From Isoetes taiwanensis (Eukaryota > Streptophyta > Lycopodiopsida > Isoetales > Isoetaceae), in NCBI GenBank assembly GCA_021234155.1, contig JAJEKV010000008.1, forward strand, positions 18,393,570 through 18,457,569: a stretch of DNA of 64,000 nt, in the 5' to 3' direction. Position 1 is the first letter of the stretch. Every line of letters starts with the position of its first letter. The position numbers were made by a program, and so were the translations under genes. Of the stretch, positions 35,271 through 44,809 are shown one piece after another. The notes below the pieces were generated by a model. The model did no database searches and was not told the origin of the DNA. It worked only from the letters and a program-made list of their open reading frames with translations.

Positions 35271-35730
35271 ATTGCCGAGACCTTGAGCTCATGGCAACAT
35301 TAACCAGTCTAACGAGAGGCCAATAGCCATTTGTAGGGTCGAGGGCTTTTTTTAAGCACACAATATTTCGCAGCGCTAGGTGTTCTAATGAAGAGGTTGA
35401 AGGAGCAAGATGATCTTCTAAAGGAAAATGCCGTTACAATTCAGCCAAAAGAAGAAGAGAATGAATTCAACCTTCTCATGCTTCGTAGCGGGGAGAGGCA
35501 AATCAGCGGTTGAATAGAAATTTTGGGCGAGGATGACATGCCCCAACAACTGCACTGAGGTGGTTATGACGACAACGAGGTTGCTAATTCAGGCAGAAGA
35601 ACACGTTGTGCTATTGGGACAGGAGCGGGACATGTACAAAGAGATGGTGGACAGATTGGAGGAACGTTTGGATAGGGTGATTGCTGCTTCAGGAGAACGG
35701 ATGAAGGCGAAGGCGAGGGGCTCGAGCTGA
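35271..35730 (+). pseudogene. Coiled-coil coding remnant downstream of paralogue B
   Basis: The last open frame ends at 35,730 with LIQAEEHVVLLGQERDMYK and RLEERLDRVIAASGERMK, a clear heptad pattern. An upstream segment (LMKRLKEQDDLLKENAVTIQ) reads in another frame. It is probably the C-terminal part of paralogue B after frameshifts. Confidence 0.4.
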
Positions 35731-35861
35731 TGATGATGATGAAGATAATGAAGAAGAGCTCGCCTTTGGAGCAACAATGAGTCGTTGTATTTTGTTTTCA
35801 ATGTAACATCTTTCACAACTTTAATCAAAAAGTAACCCTTTTTATTATTATCTTGTAAAGC

Positions 35862-35981
35862 TTCACACGACGCGAAGCCACATAAATGACTATTCGCGCC
35901 GTATGATACAAATAAGATCACACGACATGAAACTAAAGTTGTGCAAACAAGGTTGGAGGCAAGTACTTCGCGTCGTGTGAA
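35862..35981. repeat. Island hairpins: 16-bp perfect outer inverted repeat enclosing a second hairpin
   Basis: TTCACACGACGCGAAG at 35862-35877 is the exact reverse complement of CTTCGCGTCGTGTGAA at 35966-35981. An inner copy (GATCACACGACATGAA at 35916) shares the right arm. So two units lie side by side. They separate the plus-strand gene ending at 35,730 from the minus-strand genes to the right. Confidence 0.85.
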
Positions 35982-36573
35982 CATGCTACACATTACAAGT
36001 ATACTTTACCGATTCTTTGTCTCTTAGATCTCCACCGCATTGCGATGCTAGTGGGGCCCTAGAATTTTGCCAAGCAACTTTCCGTTTTTCTTCAAAGATT
36101 ATGCCAATGGTGTTTACGACTTAAGGTTGCTCCTTAAAGCGACCTTCTTGTAAATGTTAGCCATCGCCCTTCTATAAAACCACTCTGTCATCCGTCTTAG
36201 AGGGTTGGTTCCCACATTTCCACCCCTCTTTGAGTGTTACGATGAAAGGCTATTTTAGCTTGTTTATCGACTTCTCCATGCCTTGTGCACTCCCGGTGCT
36301 AGGCTTCCATACTTCCTAAAAAACCAAGGTGCATGAGCCCAAAAGATGTGCAAGTAGTGCGTGACTTCACTCTCTCCCCATGCGTCTATGAAAGCTTTAA
36401 TAAATTTGTTATTCGCTTGCACGAACATTTACGCATCTTCTCTTGTGAGGTCCATTCTACGAATGTATGGGAACAATTCGGACAATGCATCCCATGCTTT
36501 TTTTTCCTCAATGCCGAGCGAACGCGCCATCATGCGGTCCTGCTCGCCCGCATCAACCGGCAATTTTCCAAAT

Positions 36574-38635
36574 TCATAGACCTTTTCTCCCATCCGGTTT
36601 CCGTTCAGCCTCTCTATGATTCTTTATGAAGCGTCGAGCTTTCACCCCCAATTGACACCTTAACGAGGCACACTTGTTTTTCGCCCGTTTCTCATCGAGC
36701 TCTAATCTTACATTGCCACCATGCAAACCTGCTCGATAGAACATGTTCAACTCTACGAATTCCTTCCTCTCTTCTCTTCTTGTGCTGAAATGTTCCACAC
36801 GAATCTACAGCGACTCAAAAAATATCATCTTGTCGATGATTCTCACAAAGCCGTGCAAAGTGCGGATATGAACCCTCTCTAATGGAATGGGGAAAATGCC
36901 ATGGAACTTGGGATCTTCTTCTCCTCTATTAGGAGCATTTGCTTGGTTAAGGGACAAGGTTGAAAAAGTCTTCCCAGTACTCGATTTCCTTGCATGATTG
37001 CAGTACAGACAACTTTTGCATGTTCCTTGTCCTCCTCCACTTATGTTGTACATTGCTTTTCGGTTTTTAAATCGGAGGCCAAGTGAAAAATTACTTTGTA
37101 AGATCCATAGTGATCTACTTGCAATTTTTCCCTCCCTCGAATCTAGATATTAGACTCGGGATGTCGGTTTGATTGAACACCCATTTCAATACCTCGTGGG
37201 TTTCTTTTCTCGAACTTTAAAGAGACCCTAACCACCGGTGTCATCTTGATTGACATGAGAACCATTTTTTAAGACGCTTCTTCTCCTCCTCGGTCACCTC
37301 TACATCTTTTTTATTATTCTTGTTGCTCTTTGATTTAGCATGTGCAATTGCATTCTCAATTGCTCTATTCATGATGACAACGGACACCCTCTCATACTTC
37401 TCAAACTTGGTCAATTCCATTTCATCCAATTTTATGCAAACTTCAATCTCACCATTAGTTTTACTGAATTTTGTTAAGTCATAATATTTGACAAGGAATT
37501 GTAAGAAAGTAACTTGGATCAACCCAAAGATTATTGGATTCATTCATTCCAACTATATCACAACAATCCTTGCCATTCTTATCTTTTTTTATGGCTATAT
37601 GGGGACTAGTATGGCATACACCATCTTTGTCCGAGTAACTCTTGTATTCTCGACAATTTGTGGACGTGGAGCGAATACTTTTTTTGTGCCCATTCTTTTC
37701 AATGCTTCGTGGAATGGCTTGAATAGAGTTACATCATCACAAACGGTCACGTACATCTCGTCAGCTTCTAACTTCTTGTAGATCTCTCCTAGTACCATTT
37801 CCAATACCATCTTCTTGAGAGAAGAGTTGTAGGGTCGACAAATCATGTCCATTATCTCCCCTGTTTGTCGCTAGGTTCTTCACCACGTAACCAAGATTGC
37901 TTCTAGTTTCCCCGGATCTTAATTGGCCTTTGCTAGTGTTGTAAACGGACCTTGTGGCGTGACCAACGTCTGAATGCACCTGATCCAAACTTCAGTTCCT
38001 CTATCGGTCGATAGTGCTTCTTCCTTTCTCATAAGCCAAGGGTGTTTTCTTCAAATTCTTTAATTTACATTGAAGCCCAAAGTTTGCTCTTTTCGAGCTC
38101 TTGGATCTTTTCTTGCAATTTGCCCTATCACCAATTTGGACTTGTCCCTTCATTATCTCAAAGAAATTTCCCTCCCAAGCCATCATTCCTTTCCTTCATC
38201 ACATTGGAGTAATGAAGCGAGAGAAAAAAAGAGCTGCTGGTTTAAGTTATAATTCTCTTGTGACAATCGGGCGGCTCATCTCAAGGAATCAGTATTCGAT
38301 TCGAATGCCTTCATCCTCTCTCAATCTCTCATAATATCCCAAGAGGCCGGAGTTACCGTCACCACAAAATCGGACTAAACTTGAAACGTCCGAAATAGCG
38401 GTTTCTTGCCCCTCAACGGATCCAATGGATATAAACTGCCATCCGCCCAGATGTCGACACTTTTTGAGCCTGCAAGACGCAACATGTCGAGGTCTAAGTT
38501 CTTATTTTTTAGACCTCCTTTTTTGCGATTGAAGACTGGAGCATATTCGTGAGTCAGTTGGATCCTTATCCACACATCATTTGGAGCTTCCATACCGCGT
38601 GGATCGCATCGCATTAGCGAAATGAAGGTGTACAA
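36574..38635 (-). pseudogene. Long minus-strand gene of unknown function (possible transposase or structural protein)
   Basis: The minus strand starts at 38635 (MYTFISLMRCDPRGMEAPND). It carries a run of coherent but broken frames: HEYAPVFNRKKGGLKNKNLD, FFEIMKGQVQIGDRANCKKR, EMYVTVCDDVTLFKPFHEAL, IKLDEMELTKFEKYERVSVV, a Cys pair CKSCLYC, PLERVHIRTLHGFVRIIDK and GLHGGNVRLELDEKRAKNK. Together they span about 690 codons, with at least five stops or shifts. A TATA box TTTTATATAAAAGC lies 110 bp upstream (38,747-38,760, minus). Its position next to the right terminus and its size would suit a transposase, but no catalytic triad can be assigned. No family is recognised. Confidence 0.5.
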
Positions 38636-39265
38636 TTTGTATGCCCCAAAGACAACCGCCGTTTGAGCCGAATGTCCGTACTAACCGTTTTTTGAAATTT
38701 GCGTGCATATGGAAATCGAAAAGTCCATTCTCCTACAATCCATGCTTTTATATAAAAGCAAATTCAAAATTCGAATTGTAGGGGCGCAGAAGGCCTGTAT
38801 TGGGATGAAGTAAAGATCCCGGTTACGAACTTTTAAGGCGCAATCGCAGCGCCTCGAAACGAAAGTCTGATACAAAGCTTCAACCTACACATTCAAATTT
38901 TGAAATGTAGAAGGCGGGAAGCTTGTATGGCCATGGACTCTAAATGAAAATAGGGCAAGACAAGAATCGGTGATGCGCATGCTTGGTATCTGACAAACCA
39001 AGAGACACCGTCATGAGTTGCCGGTATGCTATAATGCAAGTAGCTTTTTAGAAGCGCCACGTGTTGCGTCAATCTGTCTGACAACCAACAGAATTAAATA
39101 CATATGGCGCCATAAATGTGCGATCCCCCTTATTCCGCGAGAATATTCCAAGCAAATCTGACGGGAAAAAAGAGCGGAAATATGACGTGGAGGAGGCCAT
39201 TTTGAGACCCCAAATCCCAAGGAGCGGAAATATGACGTGGAATGGCTGATAGGAGGCCATTTTAG
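38589..39265. repeat. Right-end segmental repeat, internal copy
   Basis: This segment repeats at 40,624-41,236 with substitutions and indels. Shared blocks include GAAAAGTCCATTCTCCTACA, ATACATATGGCGCCAT and GAGCGGAAATATGACGTGG. It includes the promoter and first codons of the long minus-strand gene, and an internal copy of the terminal inverted repeat (39,195-39,217). The copy also contains a ~57-bp internal tandem duplication. Confidence 0.8.
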
Positions 39266-39372
39266 TTCATAAAACAAAATATAACTTGGAATGATAGATA
39301 TTTTATATGCAAATGGGAGACTATTGATGAGGGACTTGTGTTTAATTTTAATTTGACAACAATTAAGAAAGT

Positions 39373-39440
39373 GGATCACACGATGCGAATTTAGTGTGTT
39401 CCATTTTTGTTGCATATGTACTATTCGCTTGGTGTGATCC
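39373..39440. repeat. Island hairpin, right-most copy
   Basis: GGATCACACGATGCGAAT pairs with ATTCGCTTGGTGTGATCC, 68 bp overall with flush GGATC ends. Confidence 0.85.
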
Positions 39441-39750
39441 TTCTTGAAAAATAATATGCTCTTTGAAAAGGGATAATGACTTATGTACTTAAGAGTGGTA
39501 ACACATGTACAGTAAAAAAACAAGTTAGGTATTCAAATGGAATTAGAAACAAAAACTTTTTACATTCAAAAATTTTTATGGCCGTATGGATTTACATCAG
39601 AACATCATTTTGTAAATTTAAATGCCGGGAGGCTTCAACTATTCACAACAAAAAAGCCCGGAGGCTTGCAGTCATATGGTAAGAAGCTGGAGGCAAGCTG
39701 GAGGCTAAGAACAAGGGAAAAAAATAAGAGGTGCTCTGCCCTAACAAATT

Positions 39751-40067
39751 TCATTCATCTGCTTCACCATCTGCAAAAAAAAAATAAGAAATAACCGTTA
39801 GTTGAATGCTTAAGAAAAGAAAGAAAACATGCATGTACCATGAACTAACGCCATGAGCTCCTCGAAGTCAGCGGATTCGTCTTCAACTTCTTCATCTTCT
39901 TCATCATCTTCGGCTTCTTCTCCTTCGGTAGACCACTCATTCTCTGAAGAATCTCCTATCCAGCCTTCAAGAACACCTGTGATGAACTTCTGCTCCGAAA
40001 TTTCCTCTGATTCCTCATTCTCTGATTCCTCGTCAAAGGAATCGAGAAAATCAGAGGAATGAGGCAT
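39751..40067 (-). CDS. Small acidic two-exon protein (82 aa), unknown
   Basis: Exon 1 is complement(39839-40067), from ATG MPHSSDFLDSFDEE. The intron has a GTACATGC donor and a long T tract before GCAG. Exon 2 is complement(39751-39770), ending DGEADE. The frame is intact, with 82 residues, about 40% Asp/Glu. Upstream frames (an ATG at 40174 encoding a basic peptide) are out of register and could be an upstream ORF or an older start. No domain is recognised. The acidic content suggests a histone- or nucleic-acid-mimic partner only by analogy. It is the one island gene that could still be translated. Confidence 0.5.
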
Positions 40068-40623
40068 TGAGCAAGAACCGTGGGCGGAGGGAAATGGCGG
40101 AGGGAACACCTCTTCCACCGTAATAGGCGCCTCTTGAGGACACCTCCGGCTCTTCCCAGAGCTGATCTCTTCATGGCGATGGACTAGAGAAATTGGGCGG
40201 AGGATCTAGCTAAGATTGGGCGGAGATTGGGGGAGAATGGGCCAATCTAGGCTGGAATAGATATAGGTCGGATTAGACGTGAAATTGTGAGGAATGATTT
40301 GTATTCCAAATCCTATCAACCATCATTACATGCCATTATGTGCATATCTCGAAATTTGAGCCATATCCAATATCTTCCTTTTTTAACCTTATTCCTAAAT
40401 ATCCAATATCTTCCTTTTTAACCTTATTCCTAAACTTATATGATTTGAGTTTAACCTGAAAATGAACACCGATATAATTGAATTTAACATACTATTTAAT
40501 ACCAAGATGCTCACGCCACACTATATCGATAATTGGGATTTAAAAAAAACACCCAAACCCTCCTCGAGAAAACCACGTAAGTGCCGGCCTCACTTGTGTT
40601 TAAGTTTAATTTGACAACAAGCA

Positions 40624-41247
40624 ACTTCCATCTTGTGTAGATCGTGACGCCGAAATGAAGGTGTGGTATTTTTTTATGCCCCAACACAACCCGCTTGGTG
40701 AGCCGAACGTCCGTACTAACTTCGCTTTTGAAATTTGCAACGTGCATATGAAAATCGAAAAGTCCATTCTCCTACAATCCATGCTTTTATACATTAAGCA
40801 AATTCAAATTTCGAATTGTAGGGGCGGAAGCCTGTGATTAGGATGAAGTGAAGATCGGTTAAAGGCAGCGGCTGCCTCGAAATGAAAGTCCGATCCGATA
40901 CAAAGCTTCAACCTACACATTCAAATTTTGAAATGTAGAAGGCGGTGACGCCGCGACGCTTTGGTATCCCGACAACCCAAGAGACACCGGCCATGAGTTT
41001 GGGATACTATAATGCAAGTGGCATTTTAGAAGCGCCACGTGTTGCATCGGTCCGGCCCGACAACCAATGTAATTAAATACATATGGCGCCATGAATGTGC
41101 AATCCCCCTTATTCCAGAAGAATATTCCAAGCAAATCTGTAATTATGAGAGTTTGGTATCCTAGGTGGCATGGGAAAAAAGGAGCGGAAATATGACGTGG
41201 AATGGCTGATAGGAGGCCATTTTGAGACCCCAAATCCGCCCTAATGT
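40624..41247. repeat. Right-end segmental repeat, terminal copy
   Basis: Second copy of the 38,589-39,265 segment, ending in the right terminal inverted repeat. In this copy the coding part of the minus-strand gene is lost past the first codons, so the promoter-like region now faces non-coding sequence. A short block (ACTTGTGTTTAA...TTTGACAACAA) that follows the first copy at 39,328 precedes the second at 40,590, so the duplication is rearranged. Confidence 0.8.
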
Positions 41248-42486
41248 ATTCTGAACTCCATCCCAAATTATGTCGAATATAAAGATTTTTTGGGGAGGTG
41301 AAAAATTTGAAACTTAGTTGGCAAGGTCTCCCAATACCATGTAACAACTGTGGATTAAGACTCCATGGTGGAGGGGTGTGCAAGGGATACAAACAAATAG
41401 ATCCTGGTACAATGAAATATGATCCCATTACAAACCAAGGAGAACATCTAGAAAAACAAAAAGAAAAATTTCCAGGTAAAATAGCTGGTAAGATGCATAA
41501 TGAAGGGAACTAGACGCCAGCAGCCAGAAAGGGAAGGAAAAACAAAACGGGAGTGCATACAAGAAAGCAAGAAAGGAAAAAGCAAGGAGAATTGGAATAG
41601 AACAGCAACAAGTTATTGCCCAGGGAAGGAAATCCAGGAAAGAATGGAGGAGGAGAGAGGATCATATGAAACTAGCCAGCCAAATTAAAGTTCTCAACAA
41701 TCCAGTAGGCCAAGGATTGGAAAAACCCAAAGACCTTCTAAGCCCTACTGATCAGGATTCCAAAAAACTTAAAGGCAAGGAATTGGTACTGACATAACGT
41801 CATTGTATGGTGGTGACCCCTGCACATCAACTTCGTAAAAATACCCTGATCATCAAAGAATCAAACTTGCCCCCAATTAATGAATATCCAGAATCTTCTG
41901 ACTCGGATATCTCTATGGGGTATACACACTTAATCAAGGAAGAGGGATCTCACAGCCATATTAATGTAACACCAAAGGCCATGAACTTCTCTACACCAGA
42001 GAAAATGGACAAAGAAGTCAGTCCTGAAATGCATGACATCTTGCTTGATATGATGGAAAGAGAGGAGGAAATTGAAAATGGAGACAGGGTTCCTACAACC
42101 CCTGCTGAATTCCTAACTCCTGCAAACAAATTGGATGGGAATCAAAAATACAAATTCTATACCAAATCCCCAATGGAGGAGTTATCAATTGAATCAGATA
42201 TGGGAATAAAGGAGATTTTTTCCCAACTGACTCTGATTTGGGAACTGAAAGCTTACAGGAAATGGAGATGGAAGACCCAATAAAAGGGAATTGTGCTACA
42301 ATCCCTATCAATCCTCTGGAAAGGGGCCGGCGTAAGGCACTAAATACTGGGCACAGGCCTATAAGCCCATCTAGCCTAGAACTGGAGCAATCGAGTGGAC
42401 TAGTCCAGTCTAGATGGCCAGGAAGTGCAATCCTACCTGCCAAATGGCCTGGGGTCACACCCAATAAGTCCAAAAGATACTCATAA
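41248..42486 (+). pseudogene. LINE ORF1, C-terminal part with CCHC zinc knuckle
   Basis: Immediately right of the island the plus strand encodes NLKLSWQGLPIPCNNCGLRL and then HGGGVC. This is a C-x2-C-x4-H-x4-C zinc knuckle (41,340-41,383) in the usual place after a DUF4283 domain. A Lys/Glu-rich tail and low-complexity region follow through several frames to about 42,486. It is the continuation of the N-terminal half at 28,690-29,369. Confidence 0.75.
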
Positions 42487-42627
42487 GGAGGTCAAGGATA
42501 AAGAAGGCGCTGATCATGAGAAATTCTATACTCCAATTACCAAAAAGGGTACTAAAAGGGTCCACTTTTCTGCTAATAGCTCGGCTCTAAATCTGAGAGC
42601 CCAAGCAAGAATCAAATATCCAGCTTA

Positions 42628-43155
42628 ATGAAGATTGTAATATGGAATATGAGGGGAATCAAAGGTCCCCTTAAAAGAAAAAGAGCTTTCATAGCTCTAA
42701 GTGAGATGACGGCTGATATAATACTACTATAAGAACATAGGTTGCCTAGATTTGAAACTGAACATCTTGGATCTTGGATTATGCCTAATGGTGATTCAGT
42801 ATGGACCCCTGCAGATGGAATAAAAGGGGGTATATGAATGGTATGGAGAGATTCCATTTGTAACCAAAAATTCATTCATAGTTCGGGAAGATGGACAATG
42901 GCAGTCCTAGAGAAGGGGGTAGAGAAAGTTGGCATTATCAATGTATATACCTCTACAAAACCAAGAGAAAGGGCAGAACAATGGGCACAATTAAAACAGT
43001 GGATTGATGGGAGTCAGGTAGAAATTTTTTTGATAGCAGGGGATTTCAATAATACACCAACTTGGGACCAAAAATTGGGTAAGAAATTGAACATGTCGAA
43101 AAAGGAGAGATGGGACCTATATATGCTCTTCGAACTAGCAAATTCTAGTTCTTGA
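42628..43155 (+). pseudogene. LINE ORF2, endonuclease domain, truncated
   Basis: The ATG at 42628 opens MKIVIWNMRGIKGPLKRKRA, the start of the exonuclease-endonuclease-phosphatase domain of plant LINE ORF2. EHRLPRF follows (with the expected Gln codon before Glu changed to TAA), then GRWTMAVLEKGVEKVGIINV and AGDFNNTP. The reading ends near 43,155 before any reverse transcriptase. At least two internal stops make it inactive. The RT half is absent here. Confidence 0.85.
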
Positions 43156-43770
43156 AAATGCTTCTTCCTTGCCTCAGATGCCTCAGCCCTTCGCAATACC
43201 TTAGACAGGAGGTTCTTGTCCACAAGCACCAAATGAGGGTTCTTCTCGGCAACAATTGCGATGTTAAATGATGTCATGTTATTCAAAGCTATGCAGTTGA
43301 ATGGGGGAGACCTATGAGAAGCAGTGGCAGTAGGTCAAAGTCAAAGTCAAAGTCAAAGGAGGGGCTAGTGCTGGGGTGTTGCCGGGCTTGAAATCATCGA
43401 CACCCCCGCCCGCCACTTAGGGTTTTGCGTTGACTAGTCAAAGTCAAAGTCAACTAGGGCCCAAATTTAAGGACAAACAAGTCTATCTACCGGATTTTTG
43501 GCAAGTTGGAGAACTTTCTATATGAAGGGGATGCACAATTTGACAAGTGGATGCTTTGGAAAAGAAAACATAGATATAAATGTTGGAGTGATGCATTCTT
43601 TATGATTCGTGATATGGAAGCGAGGAGATTGTTTGTTTGATTGTATAATTATTATTGACTTGTATATGATCATGTGAAAATTAGTGACCACTTCTTGGCT
43701 TTTCACTAAGATCATCGGATTGTAAATCTTGTTGTCAGTTTATTGAGTACATTATCTTCAAATCCTAACA
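43156..43770. other. Unassigned stretch with (GTCAAA)n repeat
   Basis: GTCAAA is repeated four times at 43334-43357, with a related run near 43,437. A 90-codon minus-strand open stretch (43,014-43,286) has no recognisable domain. Nothing else is seen. Confidence 0.5.
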
Positions 43771-43995
43771 GAATCCTGGCATGACAAACCAAAACTTTTA
43801 AGAAAGGGGATTTGATTCTTCTTTATGATTCCTGGTATAAAACTTTTTTAGGCAGGTTTGGTCCTTACAAAATTATTCAAGTGATCCAACCGAGTGTGTT
43901 TCAACTTGCAGAATTAGATGGCACTACATTACCTACTTTGGTTAATGGTTTTCAACTCAAACCCTTTCACACTGCAACAACAGACATAACTTAAG
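43770..43995 (+). pseudogene. Ty3/gypsy integrase C-terminal (GPY/F) fragment
   Basis: The plus strand reads KGDLILLYDSWYK, then GRFGPYKIIQVIQPSVFQLA and LPTLVNGFQLKPFH. This is the GPY/F module that ends gypsy integrases. No core DDE domain or RT lies upstream, so only the 3' end of pol survives here. Confidence 0.85.
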
Positions 43996-44019
43996 ACACA
44001 GATACACATGATTGAGTAA

Positions 44020-44430
44020 CTGGCTTCTATTATATTCATAAAAAGAGCCAAGATTACACAAAAATTGGGCATAGCTCTTATTTAATCGCAGGGGGCATCG
44101 CCCTTAATCTATGCACAAAATCCTACTCTAAATTTCCTGCTACTCCGCGTTGGGAGCAGCACAGGCCCGTAGGATTACATAGCCCTATTCTGGATCATAG
44201 CACAGATGCAGTATCACGTCCTGGTAGTTGGACATGGGATCGGGATTATCCGCCGAAGCTGACAGCCAGCCATCCATGGGAATTCCACGGTTCTTCATCT
44301 TCCAAAGATCAAGGTCATTCATACGGCAGGTAAGCCATTCAAGGCAATTCTTCGGCATGGTGTTTATCATCTCCATCGCTGCAACTAGTAGTGTTCTCGC
44401 TTCACTCGTCGTTCGTCTTATATAGCCCTA
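44020..44430 (-). CDS. Small minus-strand ORF (63 aa) with TATA box, unknown
   Basis: On the minus strand a CTATATAAGACG TATA box (about 44,413-44,425) lies about 40 bp upstream of ATG 44376. The frame runs to 44185 (MEMINTMPKNCLEWL ... ILHLCYDPE). The 3' side has A/T-rich possible poly(A) signals near 44,020-44,090. It lies just after a gypsy integrase end. Some Tat-lineage gypsy elements carry an antisense gene in this spot, so it may be part of a retroelement. No protein family is recognised. Confidence 0.4.
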
Positions 44431-44809
44431 TCGACTCTTGCATGCCACGGTGGCCCAATCACTTTTTGCTGACCTGTCCACATGCGAGGTACATTCCAAT
44501 TCTAGATTCCCATATCTCGCCGCAAATTTAATAGCGGTACCTTCTCTCTGGCCTGCTGCTTCTGCCATCTCCTTCATTTAAAAGTTCGGACTCTCGTAAT
44601 TACGCCCAATTAAACTACTGTTGTGTCAAATCATTATTCGTACACTACCATGATGTCTCATCACACCGTTCATTCCTGTCCATCTCCACCATTGATTTTC
44701 ACTCAATTGGCTTTCCAGGACTTAGCCAAAATTTTGGTTCTGGATCTTTCTTTCATTCATGCTGCCATCTGGCACGCTCAGCGGCTCAAATTCTACTTTC
44801 GGGCCTGCC

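Larger units (their letters stand above)
29370..41247. mobile_element. 11.9-kb island with 33-bp terminal inverted repeats (unclassified large mobile element)
   Basis: 29370-29402 (ACATTAGAGCGGATTTGGGG...) is the reverse complement of 41215-41247 apart from two positions. A further CCACGTCA block is shared about 20 bp inside each end. The flanks are the two halves of one LINE ORF1, so this is an insertion. No clear target-site duplication is seen. The inside differs from the rest of the window: closely packed reading frames on both strands, several TATA boxes, and a private family of ~67-bp hairpins. Coding content includes a divergent histone H3, acidic proteins, tandem paralogues and a long unknown minus-strand gene. 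It carries no recognised transposase, integrase, polymerase or capsid gene. It could be a large TIR transposon with captured genes, a Polinton-like element, or a fragment of an integrated large DNA virus. The family is unknown. Confidence 0.8.

Noticed and set aside
29370-41247. Firm assignment of the island as a giant-virus integration
   Set aside because: The histone, hairpins and gene density fit, but no capsid, polymerase, packaging ATPase or other hallmark gene is visible. Spliceosomal-type introns are also present. I left it unclassified.
42093-42473. 126-codon minus-strand frame
   Set aside because: It is antisense to the LINE ORF1 tail, with no domain.
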